Positions 33,325-45,771 of a stretch of 64,000 nt of DNA are shown piece after piece (position 1 is the stretch's first letter; each line of letters starts with the position of its first letter). The stretch spans positions 116,790,458 through 116,854,457 of the forward strand of contig NC_092806.1 in the NCBI RefSeq assembly GCF_040954645.1, given 5' to 3'. The notes beneath the pieces were generated by a model. That model searched no databases, was not told the origin of the DNA, and saw only the letters and a program-made list of their open reading frames with translations. The stretch is from Diabrotica undecimpunctata. Taxonomy: Eukaryota > Arthropoda > Insecta > Coleoptera > Chrysomelidae. The position numbers and the translations under genes are program-made.

Positions 33325-35880
33325 CGATCCAGGGTTACGGATGAAGATCACAACGGCAGACCACGGCGGAGAAGCAAACCTTCGGTACAGTGTGGATAGC
33401 GGAAGTGGCAATCCCGTGGTTTTAGGGCTGGTATAGGATCAAGTAGCGTCTGATCCAGAATGGACGGTTGCAAACAGCGTCTGGCTCCAGGTTAGGGGAA
33501 GCTGAAATCTAAACTCGCCAACCCGCTCGGCAAGCGTGGCGTTTTAATTGCCATTTATCCTTTAATATATTCATGCATAAATCGAAATATAAAAATATAG
33601 TACACCAGGTGGGTAGAGTTTATAACTCAGAATCCCACTCCAATATGGACTGCATTACGGATTCTGAGGAAGGCAGAAGATCGAAATTACATGACAATAA
33701 TAAACAAATTAATACTCAAAAATATAAAATTGCTACATAAAACATTAAAACCATGAGAACGAACGACCATCTAGAAGAATTAGAGCAGGAACTAGGGGCT
33801 ATTAAATGGGATATTGTAAGCTTATGTGAAACGAGACTTCAAGGAGAGAAAATGACCATTCTGAGCACACTCTATACCAATATAATTCAGAAGAGAATCA
33901 CGGCCAATGAAGGGGTGGGGTTTAATGTTCAACCGAAGAATAGAACACGAGATTGTGAAATACTCAGCAGTGTCGGAAAGAGTAATATATCTTGTATTAA
34001 AACTGAATAAACGATACAGCTAACAGATAATACACTGCTATGTTCCAACTTCCACTGCGAATGACGAGTCAATAAAACAACCCTACGAAGATATAAAGCG
34101 AGCTAAAGACCTAGAAAAAACACAGTATGTTATCCTCACCGGAGATTTTAATACAAAAATAGGGCGGCGAATACCAGGCGATTCAGACTACATAGGAAAT
34201 TTCGATCTAGGCACAGAAACACCATAGGAGAGACATTAGCAAATTATATAAGCTCCGAAAAAATGTTTTGCCCGAATACGTTATCTAAAATACAAATACA
34301 AAGAAAATGAACATGGCGTAGCCCTGACGGCCAGGTTAAAAATGAAATAGATTTTATCCTTTCCAGTGATAGATCAATATGTAAAAACATCGAGGTGCTG
34401 AACAAATTTAACACCGGCAGTGACCATAGACTAGTTCGTGCCGATATACGTATTATCGTAAAGAGAAAAAGACGAAAACTATTAACAACAAACCCTTTAC
34501 CGACGGCAGACATCCTAGCCAGTAATAAAGAGAAATACCAAGAGGAAGTAGCACGGAAACTAGTAGCAAATACCTTTGAGCACAAGAATATAGATGAACT
34601 AGCTGAGAAAATAACTAAAGACATACAAACAGCCACTAAGAAACTTGTTTGCAGAATAAGAAAACAAAAAGAAGTTAAACTAAAACCCGAGACTCTAGAA
34701 CAGACAGAGAAAAGAAGAAGGACGAACAGAGATAACCTGGACTATAAAGCGCTCAACAGAAGCGTTAAGAAAAATATTCGAAAAGACCTCAGAGCTTATA
34801 GAACAAACCAGATTCTTGAAACATAGAGAACAATAAGAACACGAAAATAGTAAAAACATGTAAATCCACTGGCAGGAATAAAATCATAAAGATAAAAGAC
34901 GATTGTAAAACATTGTGCTCACATAAGGAAGAGATCGTTAGAGAAATCTGAAAATTTTATAAGAAGCTGTATACTTCTACTTTTCCAAACTCCGGTATAC
35001 CAACCAAACCTATCTTAAATGTGGGCTCAGAGGATCTCCCTGAAATAATAACATCAGAAATTAGAGCCGCCCTAAAACAAATGAAAAATGGGGAAACACC
35101 AGGAGAAGATAAAATTACTTCAGAGATGCTAAAAATGGGAGGCAATGCATTAGAACAGGCAATGAGAGCATTACTGAATAAATGCCTATTGGAAGGACAA
35201 ATACCAAAAGCATGGAAAAATGCGGAAGTCATTCTACTTCATAAAAAAGGGGACGCCGCAAATATAGAAAACTACCGACCAGTAAGCTTATTGTCACACC
35301 TTTACAAACTACTAACCCAAATAATAACAAATAGATTGACAACTAAGCTACATGTATACCAACCAGTGGAGCAAGCAGCTGCTTTTGGTAAGTTGAGCTT
35401 CATTTTAAAAGACAGAAAAATCCCAATACACCTAAAACGAAAAACCTATGACACTTGTATACTACCAGTTGCAACTTATGGATTGGAAACTATGGCAATA
35501 ATAAGAAAAATGGCAGAACAATTCAGAGTAACTCAACGGGCCATAGAGAGGGCCACGTTAAATATAAGCCTCAGAGACAAAATTCCTAACACCGAAATAC
35601 GTCGAAGTACTAAAGTAATCGACATCATCGAAAAAATAGCGACATTGAGATAGCAATGGGTAGCACATATAGCAAGACAAGACACCAACAGATGGTCTCA
35701 TAAAGTGACATTCTGGAGACCTCGACAAGCGTGGGAAGACCCAAAAAGAGATGGATAGACGATATAACAGCTGTAGCTGGAAAGCAGTGTATGAGAATTG
35801 CAAAAGATAGAAAAGCGTGGAAGCAATTGGAGGAGGCCTATGTTTAACAATGGATAAATGAAGGCCGAAGAAGAAGAAGA
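33325..35880 (+). mobile_element. RTE-like LINE, 5' end complete, reverse transcriptase palm deleted
   Basis: A GC-rich ~400 bp leader (33,325-33,720) precedes the ORF. The endonuclease N-terminus is DHLEELEQELGAIKWDIVSL with SLCETRLQG (from 33,753); its C-terminus has TWRSPDGQVKNEIDFILSS and FNTGSDHRLVRADIRI (SDH block, ~34,410). The linker 34,395-34,826 is an intact frame. Reverse transcriptase fingers: EIRAALKQMKNGETPGEDKI, AWKNAEVILLHKKGDAANIE, NYRPVSLLSHLYKLLTQIIT, VYQPVEQAA; then near 35,390 a direct jump to FGKLSFILKDRKIPIHLKRK, YDTCILPVATYGLETMAI and NISLRDKIPNTEIRRSTKV. Motifs A and C are missing. The tail ends in GAAGAAGAAGAAGAA at 35,868-35,882. Its leader lies head to head with that of the LINE at 29.4-32.1 kb. 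Confidence 0.87.
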
Positions 35881-36009
35881 AGAACGGATTTTTACCCAAA
35901 TACTTAGTGGCTCAAAACATGTACACATATAAGTATTAACCACATTTTGTATCAACCTTGGTCAAAATTTTAAATTTTATGTTTTCTTTAATTAAAGTGG
36001 TTATAAGCT

Positions 36010-37232
36010 TGTAACTATAAGCTACCGGCTTATAAGCTTGATCAATCATGTCACTAAAGCGTTCACTAAGATCATTCATAGAAGAATATATGATAAATGT
36101 GAGTCAAATATTGATAGATCGCAGTTTGGCTTTCGGAAAGCACTTGGAACTAGAGAAGCAATTTTCGCTCTCCAGGTGCTTATAAAGCAGTGTAGAGACG
36201 TTGATAAGGACGTGTATTTGTGCTTTGTGGATTTTAGAAAAGCATTTGACAATGTCAATCATGAACAATTGATAGATATTCTGCGAAAGACAGGTATTGA
36301 TGACAAGGACATTCGAATTGTGGCAAACCTATACTGGGGTCAAACAGCAAGAGCAAACATTGGCAACGAACTCACTGAAAGTGTGTAGATCAAAAGAGGT
36401 GTCCGTCAGGGGTATATATTATCCCCACTACTATTCAATATTTATTCCGAAGAAATATTTAACAAATGTATGGAAAATGCAAATGAGGGCATAAAAATAA
36501 ACGGCGAGTTACCGAACAATATAGGATATGCCGACGACACGGTGATCTTTGCCAGTACCATAGACGAATTACAGCAGGTAATGGAAAGAGTTTATTTAGT
36601 TAGTGGGGAATACGGCCTGAGCCTCAACTTCAAGAAGACAAAGTGGATGCTGATAAGCAGGAAGCAACAGCCTGCTCGACAGTTACGGATAAGTAACATA
36701 CTAATTGACAATGTAGAATCTTATGTGTACCTTGGCACCAACGTAAATGCAAAATGGGAACAGGCCACAGAAATTAAGGCGAGAATAGAACGAGCTAGAG
36801 CAGTATTTAGCAATATGAAAAAGCTCCTCATAAGCAGGGATTTGTCATTTCCCCTAAAACTACGTCTAGTTAAAGGCTACATTTTTCCGATCTTACTGTA
36901 TGGTGTGGAGGCCTGGACGCTGACGGAGACGCTCACGAGAAAACTAGAAGCATTCGAAATGTGGGTGTACCGACGCACTCTTCGTATATCCTGGACCGAA
37001 CATGTCACCAACATAGAGGTAATCCAAAGAATCGGAAAGGAGAAAGAAATCGTGAATACAATTAAACAAAGAAAGCTTGAATATCTAGGCCACATATTGA
37101 GACACTGAGACATTGAGGAAGTGGTTCGGGCTCACATCGGTCGAACTATTCAGAAGCGCCGCAAACAAGATCAGAATTGCCATGTTAATAGCCAAAGTTC
37201 GCAACGGACAGGGCACTTGAAGAAGAAGAAGA
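36010..37232 (+). mobile_element. LINE with the best preserved reverse transcriptase in the window
   Basis: One frame runs from ~36,020 to 37,108 with a single internal stop (TAG 36,386-36,388). Motifs: SHVTKAFTKIIHRRI near the start, SQFGFRKALGTREAIFALQ, motif A CFVDFRKAFDNVNHEQL (36,227-36,250 for VDFRKAFD), IKRGVRQGYILSPLLFNIYS, motif C GYADDTVIFA (YADD at 36,527-36,538), SGEYGLSLNFKKTKWMLIS, YVYLGTNVNAKWEQATEIK, FPILLYGVEAWTLT and LEYLGHILRH. TGA at 37,106 cuts the C-terminal tail, whose decayed continuation ends in GAAGAAGAAGAAA at ~37,218. The endonuclease is missing, so it is a 5'-truncated insertion. All catalytic Asp residues are present. Confidence 0.92.
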
Positions 37233-38220
37233 AAGTGGTTATATGCTTTCAGGAAACACTGATGATGGAATATAGATTCCCAAAAAGTTTTGTGATGTAG
37301 CCCGATTGGGTGTTTTAATTATATACCTTTTATAAAGGATTTTTAAATAAATTTTTTGTGATATATGGTATACAGCCAGGTACAGGAACTTAGTTTCCTT
37401 GTGGATTTTAATTTGTTAGTAGTCGGTTAGATTGGAGAAAAAAGATTGTTTAATCAATGCTGATCAGATTATAATATCCATAAACATCTTCATAAGTGTT
37501 TGTAAAATATCAACTAACATTTTTAGTTTTTATTACACTTACTAATAATTACTAAATTATTAATATATTAATATTATGTAAACGTTTTTTATCTTTCTGA
37601 ATTAAAAAATGTCTTCTCAAAAGTTGGTAGTTTGTCTAAACAACAGCCGAAAAATATCTTGAATTACAAGAATTGTTTTATTTGAACAGTACAAATTCCT
37701 AAACGTCTTGACGTGACTATTAAGACACTAAAAGATTTATTGCTGGAAAGTGGTCTAAAAATAATTTTCCCTTCTTACATCTATTCTCATCGTTATTATT
37801 GCAGCATTTCCGCAGTTATAAATAACAGGGTTACATTCCATTTCATCTAGGTACCTGTAGAAACTAAAATATATACCTTCGAAAATATTAGTTTATTTTT
37901 TAAGAACCAGCTTTAAGCATATTATTGATATGTATTTAAATTTATTGCTGTTATCGTAACAATAATGTATATTTTTTCGTTAAATTCAAATAAACATTTA
38001 AATAATATTAGAATGCATGACTAACGAGTAAAACGCTGTATTTGACCCACGATTTTGATTCTAGTAATTGCAAAAATGTGAATTAATAAAAATTATCAAA
38101 TAAGGTATAAATATTTTAAATATTGTATTTATATTGGATTAAACAATAATTGATTATAATAAACATTAGAATTAGAATTGGATTATAATAAGATTTAGAA
38201 TTTTACATTTTATATTTATT
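37233..38220. other. AT-rich stretch, nothing recognised
   Basis: No coding or repeat content was recognised. Confidence 0.5.
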
Positions 38221-38221
38221 T

Positions 38222-38282
38222 TTGACGTTTAAACTTTCACTCCGGAAATCGTTTTCAAAAAAGATTATATAATAGTTGGTAT
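38222..38282 (-). mobile_element. Penelope-like element 3' tail scrap
   Basis: The minus strand reads GAAAACGATTTCCGGAGTGA and then AAACGTCAAAAATAA. This matches the tail of the Penelope-like copies at 60.5 and 62.5 kb (GAGAACGATTTCCGAAGTGG, then GAAACGTCAATAAA). Confidence 0.6.
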
Positions 38283-38609
38283 ATATTACAATTCAATGAA
38301 GGACTAATTAATAGAGAATAGTAATAAATAATAAATATTTAAATAGACTTTTATTACCAACTGCAACATTTCTTGAATTTACTGCAGTTAATATCATGTA
38401 CTCACATTTGTGTCACATTATTTATTAAAATTAAAATTAATGTATTTTTGTAAGAGCGCATATGTAACTATCTATTTATATTTATACATTTGCTAAATAG
38501 TTCTTTGTTTGAATATATATTTTTACGTCTCACGCACAAGGGTGCTACTTTTATGTTAGCTCTACTTCAGTGACTTTTTATGTTTATTTAATATTTAATA
38601 TGCTTTTTC

Positions 38610-40375
38610 TTTCTTGTAACCAATATTATATATCATAGGAAAATATCCCGTGTTTTAGCTTTCAGCCAGTAAACTTTAGTGAAGTTGACTTAGCTATTAC
38701 AGAAATAAAAAATAATAACAGCAAAGATCCTAATAGATTTAACACAAAAATTATTAAAACAATTAGAAATATAATTGTTCAACCTCTAACAACTTTAATA
38801 AACCAATCAATATCTTGTAATACTTATCCTTAAGTTTTCAAAACTGCAAAGGTAGTACCTCTGTTTAAGAATAAAGGCTCTATTGATGATTATAACAATT
38901 ATCGACCCATTTCTTTGTTGCCCATCTTATCGAAAGTTTATGAACGAATTTTAAAAAATCAAATTAATCTACATTTTGAATCTAATAAACTGTTTGCCGT
39001 AAACCAGTACGGATTCCGAAAAAATAAAACTTTAGCTATTGATCATTTCACTAGAAATATTTTGGAAGGGTTTGAAAAATATCTTGATACTCTTGCATCG
39101 TTTTTAGATCTTACTAAGGCTTTCGATTGTGTCACACATAGTATTCTGCTTAGAAAACTTCCTTATTATAATTTTCATAGTAATGCTATTCAACTAATTG
39201 ATTCATATCTATCAAATCGTGATCAATATGTTCACTTCAACCAGTGTGATTCTCAAAAACAATATCTGTTGTTTGGTGTCCCTCAAGGCTTGGTTTTTGG
39301 TCCAGTATTATTTCTTATCTATAATAATGATCTAGTGTACTCACAAAATGAAACAGTTAACACTGTTTTATTTGCTGATCACACTACTGTCTATGCAAGC
39401 TATCACCCTTCTGAATTCGACACCCTTGATTACCAAACATCCGAAAAAAACTTATTTAATTGGTTTTTAACTAACCGTCTCTCTTTGAACAACTCTAAAT
39501 CACAAAGTGTTAATTTTACTTTAATAAATAACACTTGTGTTGAAAACGTTGCTCTACCACAATGTGTAACCGGAGCGAAGTTTCTGGGGATATATTTGGA
39601 TGCCGGATTAACCTGGGAACAACAGTTAATAGTTAATAATCGATAGTTAATCTATTGAAAAAGCTTTCCAGACAACTTTTCCTCTTCAAGAACCTTGTAC
39701 AAGTGACTTCCAGGGAAACTATTTTAACAGCTTATCATAGTACATTTCATTCTCACCTGACATATGCTATTCTCTCCTTGGGTCACTCTTGTCATATTGA
39801 TAAAGTGTTTGCACAACAAAGAAAGTGTGTTCGTATTATTTCTGGACTCTGTTATAGAGCAGACTGTAGAAACTCCTTTAGATCTTTTAAAATTTTAACT
39901 TTACCTTGTGTATACATTATGCAGTGTCTGTTGCACATTATACAAAATCTTAGCAAATATAATGCGCATGTATATTTTCATAATTATCCCACCAGATTTA
40001 ACAATAACCTTATACCAAAATTTGGCCGACTTGAGACATCCAGAAATGGTTCAAGGTATTTAGCTATAAAATTCTACAACTTAGTGCCAGCTAGAATAAA
40101 AGCTCTTAATTTTCACCTGTTTAAGGCAAAAATTAAGATTTACTTTATAGTGAATGCCTTTTTTACACATGAGGAGTATTTTACTACCGATTTTAATTTA
40201 TTGTAATTGTCAGCAGTATAAGTTAAAACACTGTATCTATGTTTTATGTTTTATATTTATATTTACATATGTGTATATTAACTATATTGACATATATTTT
40301 TTTTCCTTTCACTTGTAAAAAATATTTTCTATTCATTTATTACCAATAAACCATCTGTCTATCTATCTATAATGT
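38610..40375 (+). mobile_element. CR1/L2-like LINE reverse transcriptase, inactivated
   Basis: Reads from FSEVDLAITEIKNNNSKDP through VVPLFKNKGSIDDYNNYRPI, SLLPILSKVYERILKNQI, QYGFRKNKTLAIDH, motif A FLDLTKAFDCVTH (~39,100), LFGVPQGLVFGPVLFLIYNN, motif C position FADH (39,371-39,382; usually FADD, so the second catalytic Asp is lost), SLNNSKSQSVNF, AKFLGIYLDAGLTWEQ, and after a stop/shift at 39,646 the C-terminal frame 39,655-40,206 with CVRIISGLCYRADCRNSF and KFGRLETSRNGSRYLAIKFY. This layout (no RNase H, terminal N-P-R-like domain) fits CR1/L2/Kiri-type elements. It ends with a CTATCTATCTAT-type repeat at 40,357-40,371, typical of such tails. A stop also lies at ~38,831. Confidence 0.85.
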
Positions 40376-40559
40376 AAGCTTCCTAAATGAAAATTATTGT
40401 TAATATTATTAAAAATAAACTCAACATTCTTTTAGAAAACAACAATAACACCAAATTCAACGACCAAATAAGATACTATGTAAATACCACAACAGTTGTC
40501 AATTTATTCAAAAGACATTAAACCCAACGAAAAAGCTTATGCTCTTAAAACGTCCAAAT

Positions 40560-41345
40560 TTTACTATAATCAGCCCATTAGTTTCTAAATTAGGCATAAT
40601 TAGTACTGTTAAAAAAACGTATAAAGGACTATCAACACATAAAAAAAAAATATGAGGTGATGTTTAAAAGGGAACTCAAAAAAGCACAAAATCAAATGCA
40701 AATGTTAGTGAATAAGAACTTAAAGCTATCAAAACTCTAGAAGAAGCTCAGTCCGTAAAGATATTACCAGGTGACAGGGACAACGCAACTGTAATCACGG
40801 ACAAAATTCACTACCAGACGAAAATCCAAGAATATATAAAATACTACACAAACAAGGAATCAGTAACAGACTTCTATATAAGAACACTAGCACCCCATTA
40901 CATCAGAACACCACACCTATACGGAGTCCCAAAAATATAAAGAAAACGTAATTCTCTTACCAATTTGCAGCAGCTTGGCTTTCCCTTGCAAAATAGTCAA
41001 AGTTTCTCCAAGTTATAATACAGCCATTAGTACATAACGAAATAACAGATATAAAGAATTTACAGCTTTTTCTGCAAAAACTAACAGAAATGGAGTGAAA
41101 TCTTAATAATATCCTAGTCACTTTTGATATTACCAGCGTTTTCACTAGATAGGGATAATATACTGATAACAAAAACCAACCTGAATGTATCAGCCATAAT
41201 GGATCTATTAACTGTATGCACAGACAATACCTATTTTGAACTAGATAATGATTACTATAAACAAGATTTTGGATTAACCATGGGCTCTTCATGTTCAACC
41301 ATTATTTTCAGATATTTTTATGGAGAAATTTGAGTATACCATTAT
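40560..41345 (+). mobile_element. Penelope-like element reverse transcriptase relic
   Basis: Decayed frames show LEEAQSVKILPGDRDNATVI (pattern: s-kILPaDKGnatVv), then PHLYGVPKI (ph-YGLPKiHK), then ILVTFDITSVFTR in mixed frames (LVSFDVtSLFT), and finally DNTYFELDNDYYKQDFGLTM with GSSCSTIIFRYFYGEI (tYF-fn-e-Y-Q--G-aMGS--SP). These are the order and spacing of Penelope-like reverse transcriptases. Many stops. The GIY-YIG endonuclease part does not follow here; a separate copy of that part is at 61 kb. Confidence 0.75.
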
Positions 41346-41689
41346 ACAAACAGCATTACAAAATTTTATAGTACGGTATAAATAAGCGGCTGATGTGTTC
41401 TTCATTTAGCCTCAGGTATCAGACGAAATAAATAAATATAGTTAGCCATATAGGCCAAGTAAGTCACTCGTTAAATTTAGCAAACAAAAGCGCAAAAATA
41501 ACCAAAATATCATCAAAAACAAATGTAAATTGTAATTTATTATAATCATTTTTGGTTTAATCTATATATATTTGTATTTTTAAGTTTTAGATCGAACGCT
41601 CTTTTCAAAATGCTCTATTTTGATAAGAGTTGTCGATGTAAAAACTTTCAATTTTAGATTTGTTTTAAACAGTAATTGGTTAATTTCAT

Positions 41690-41856
41690 ACCAAAACAAA
41701 ATTAAAAACAAAACAATCTACGTTAAAGGAGAAGCTTTAGAGAAAGTACACAGATAAATTTACTTGGGATGTAAGCTAAATAAACAATGGGACCCGAGCC
41801 TTAAAATAAAACGACGCATTGAAATAGCCAGAAGCGCTTTCAATAAGAGGTAAACT
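41690..41856 (+). mobile_element. LINE thumb-region scrap
   Basis: Reads IYLGCKLNKQWDPSLKIKRR and IEIARSAFNKR, the LINE block after motif C. A close relative (YIGC-LNEQ-DRSLEIKRRI) is in the LINE at 56.1 kb. Confidence 0.7.
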
Positions 41857-42054
41857 TTTTCTTCTTTAATTTTCTTTTATGGAAGGTTATAAATCATCAT
41901 AGCTATGTGAAACCTGTTGACTGCCGCTCTAAATATTTCTATACTATTGCATTTAAACTATTTCCTCAACTTCTTAAGCCAGGATATTCTTCGTCTCCAC
42001 ACCTTTCGCTTTCATCGAATTTTGCCTTGCATAATAAGCTGCAATAATGAGTAT

Positions 42055-43610
42055 ATTTACCCTTTCATAACATGGCCTAAGTACTTAAGTTTTCTTTGAT
42101 ATTCGTAGGATTCTTCTGTAACACCAAACTTATTCAGGTGCAATTTTTTAATGTCCAAGCCATTAAAAAGAGTAGTGAATACGTAACACCGAAGCATTCT
42201 TAGGCGTAGTTCTAACCTTATATCCCGACAACAAAGAATTTTTTTAAGTTTAGCGAATGATGCACGTGCTATTTCAATACGTGTCTTAATTTCTTTGGTT
42301 TGGTCAATATTTGATGTTATCCATGTTTCTAAGTATTTGTAGGTATCCACACTTCTCAAGTATCTTCACAGGTATCCTGAACAATCAATTGGATGTTTGC
42401 ATCTGATGATTTAGTCATGATCATGCATTTAGTTTTTTCAAATTCATCCTTAGTCCGTATTCATGACAGCATTCATTATGTTGTTGCATTACGTTCTGTA
42501 AATCATTGTTGTTATCCGTCATTATTACTGTATCGTCTGCAAAACGCAAGTTATTAAAAACTTCTCCATTGACATACCTTCTATTGAATCTGAGAGGGCT
42601 TCTTTAAATACTGCTTCACTGTAGACATTGAGAAGTAGTGGTGACAGCACGCAACCCTGGCGGACTCCTCGCTGTATTTTGATATCTCAGGTGTTCTGGT
42701 GGTCAACTTTTATCTCGACAGTTTGATTCCAATATAGATTAGATATAATTTTCATATCATGACTGTCAAGATTTTTGCTTTTTAATATATCTACAAGCTT
42801 TTTATGTTAAACCTTTCCAATTCCTTTTCAAAATCTACAAAACATAAGTATATGTCCTGATTCATATTCACGCATCTCTAAGCCAGCGCATTCAAGCCGA
42901 ACAGATCTTCTATTTCCTTGCATATGTCGGAGATCCACCTTCCTTTTGCCTCTCGAATTTCCTTTCTGATGTTTTATTTTTAAATTTCTGTGTATTTATT
43001 CCGGTCTTTTGCTTTATATTTTCTTCATTCTTCAATAAGTTCAAGAATTTCTACTGTCATCAAAGATTTTGTATTTTCCCCAAATGGTTTAATGGTTTCT
43101 TTTGCAACTGACACAAGGCTATGTTGAAGTTTTCTCTATTTTTGGTCAATAGTTAGAGTTTCTGCATTATCTTTTTTGACTCTCTATAAGTTTTCGTTTA
43201 TTTTAAATTTTGTTTCAGCATATGTGTGGTCTTGTTTGAGCCGCCTTGTATCTATGATTTCTTGGAGCTGGGGGTGCTTTACATTCTTAAGTTTCACTCT
43301 TATCGACAAAACAACCGGATTGAGGTCAAAGAATATGTTCGCTCCTGGATAAGTTTTGGATGATATTATAGAGTTTATATATCTTTTGTTGGCGGTAATG
43401 TAATCTATTTGATTTCTGATTATTTTGTTATTATTGTCAGCTAGTGATCTTTTTGTATATAATCTACATTTAGGAAGTTTGAACAAGGTATTTGCAATTA
43501 TGACTTCATGATTAATACAGAAATGAAAAAGCCGATCGCCACATTTATTCCTCTTCCCGAGTCCATATCGCCTCATATAATTCGTCACTTCCCCTTGGAA
43601 GAAGCATTTT
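42055..43610 (-). mobile_element. LINE with endonuclease and reverse transcriptase, decayed
   Basis: Minus strand: the endonuclease end at 43,588-43,184 (YGLGKRNKCGDRLFHFCINH, IIRNQIDYITANKRYINSI, DLNPVVLSIRV in place of SDH-lv). Then the reverse transcriptase: motif A region IYLCFVDFEKELERFNIKSL (~42,850; Ala/Phe-Asp lost), a GVRQGCVLSPLL block near 42,660 in shifted frames, and the thumb 42,359-42,057 (YKYLETWITSNIDQTKEIKT, IEIARASFAKLKKILCCRD, IRLELRLRMLRCYVF). Many stops. Same family as the fragment at 18.2-18.36 kb. Confidence 0.75.
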
Positions 43611-43614
43611 CAGC

Positions 43615-44335
43615 GTTCAACCTTATCTTAGCTGGTTTATCACAAGGTAGCGTTTTGGGACTCCTCCTGTAACTTATTTTTACTTCAAATATTGCAACAA
43701 CCAATGAAAGAATAATCGGCACATTTTCGGATGTCATGGTTGTTATGGAAAAAGACGCCGCTTAAAAAACAGCAACACAGAGTTAAAATTATAAGTTGCT
43801 ATTGACAATTTTGAATGGACCAAGGATTAAAAGGGGATATAATAATTCGAAGTCAGTCGTAGTAAATTTTATGTTACGAAGAAATAAAGATTTCTCTATA
43901 TCTCTTGGAGGACGTCAGTTTTCTCAAGCAGACTCAAGAAAATATTTCGGTCTCCACTTTAATAAAGGAATAAATTAAAAACATCATGTGAGGGAAAAAA
44001 CTAAATAGGTTAGGCTCAAAACTAGACAAATGTGTTAGTTAATCGGAAACATTCTAAACTTGGTTATAGTCCAAGGTATAAAAGCTGCTTTATCAGTCTA
44101 TAATAAAACCAATTTTTTGGGGTTTTATTAAGAGAACAAATGTACTGATAATACAACAAAGTCAAAATAAATTTCTCCGAACGATTACAAAAGCTTACAG
44201 CTAAGATTTGTTCATTAAATGGGTAGATGACGTCATCCAAGTATACGTGAAGAACACGAGAGAAAACTTTTCACTCATACCAACGTAAAACTCATTCAAC
44301 TCCCTGGATAACAAGCAGAAACTTTAAAGATTAAA
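43615..44335 (+). mobile_element. Jockey-type LINE reverse transcriptase fragment
   Basis: Reads AGLSQGSVLGLLL (GVPQGS-LGP-L), IATTNERIIGTFSDVMVVME (motif C position FSDV instead of FADD), then 43,796-43,978 with NSKSVVVNFMLRRNKDFSIS and SRKYFGLHFNKGIN (K-LG--LD--L-W). The next ~300 bp carry a weak thumb tail. It starts immediately beside the 5' side of the minus-strand LINE and has opposite orientation. Confidence 0.7.
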
Positions 44336-44639
44336 ACGTACCAAGCCATATGAATTTGTTTATATGTATGAACAAGTTTATGCCTAATAATTGTGTATTA
44401 AGTTAGATTAAGTCTTATCTTGGAATGTGCATATTAACGCATCAAACCCCAGTGTTAGTTTCAAGTATAATTCAAAAATAGTATTAAATTAATTTTTAAT
44501 TAACATTATACTAACAATATCCAATAAAGTATGGTTGCCAAAATATATTCTAGCTAACAGAAAACATATATAGGTAGCAGATGTAGGTAGCGACCATAGC
44601 GTAGGTAGTATTATGTAAAATAAAATTCCGGAAATTTAT

Positions 44640-45770
44640 TACAGAGGAATTAATTTATTAAACACAACACTAAAATTAACAACCAACTAAATTATAACAC
44701 TAGCAGAAGAACAACAATCTTTTAGGTCGGGAAGATCATGCACCGACGCTATATTTATAATGAGGCAAGTGCAAGAAAAATTAGTAGAATACAACAAACC
44801 GGTATATCTATATTTCGTGGACCTTAAGAAGGCATTTGACCGGATCAAATTTAAAGACGTTATCCACTTACTATACGTAAGAGAGATACCTCTAGGAATA
44901 ATCAAAACGATCTAAAATATTTACCACAACAACACAATAAAAGCAAAAGTAGAAGAAAAGCTAACCGAAGCTTTTGAAGCTGGCTATGGGATAAGACAGG
45001 AAGATTCCCTGAGTCCTCTATTGTTCAACCTGATTATGGATAAAATAATAAACAAATAAGAACTAAAAAAGGATACCAAATGGAAGAAAAACAACTTAAA
45101 ATAATCTGCATGCAGACGACGCAATACTACTCTCTCAAAGTGAAGATGATTTACAACGTATGCTGCACCAATTTAATATATCCGCCAGAAAATTCGTTAA
45201 TTTCCCCAAAAAAGACAAAATGCATGGTTACAACAGCAAATTTACTAAGATGTAAATTGGAGCTGGAAGGTCAGATAATAGAACAAGTGATGGAGTTTAA
45301 AAATCTAGGCATCACATTATCTATCTACGGAAAGCTCAAAACTGAAGTGGAAGATCAAGCAAATAGAGTAAACAGAGCCGCAGGCTGCCTGAATGAAACA
45401 ATATGGAGAAATAAAAATATCGGGAAAGAAACGAAAGGCAGAATTTACAAAACAGTCATCAGACTAATAATTACATACGCGGCAGAAACAAGACCTGACA
45501 CAGACAGGACAAGTAAGGTAAGACACTATGGGACAGACCTAGAAGTACAGATACACGACCTAGATGCAAGGTGGAGAACATCAAGAGTGGAATGCAACGA
45601 TCATATAAGCCGAATGACAACAAATAAAGTAGTAAAGACAGCAAGAGACAGTTCCCCAATAGGAAGACGATCAGTAGAAAGACCACGAAAACGATGGAAC
45701 GACCACTTACTGGAGGCACATTGAAAAACAGACAGTCATGTCTATATAAAAAGAAGAAGAAGAAGAAGAA
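44640..45770 (+). mobile_element. LINE with most of the reverse transcriptase, frameshifted
   Basis: Reads EEQQSFRSGRSCTDAIF, motif A YLYFVDLKKAFDRIK (~44,808-44,850), YGIRQEDSLSPLLFNLIMDK, then motif C as ADDAILLS (ADD at 45,112-45,120) out of frame, PKKTKCMVTTANLLRCKLE, FKNLGITLSIYGKLKTEVED, RVNRAAGCLNETIWRNKN, IITYAAETRPDTDRT, and the tail DHISRMTTNKVVKTARDSSP with GRRSVERPRKRWNDHLLEAH ending TGA at ~45,722. The frame 45,080-45,724 is intact in itself. It ends in an AGAAGAAGAAGAAGAAGAAA tail at ~45,752. Confidence 0.87.
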
Positions 45771-45771
45771 A

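Noticed and set aside
34244..34636. 130-codon minus-strand frame
   Set aside because: Shadow of the LINE endonuclease/linker frame on the plus strand.
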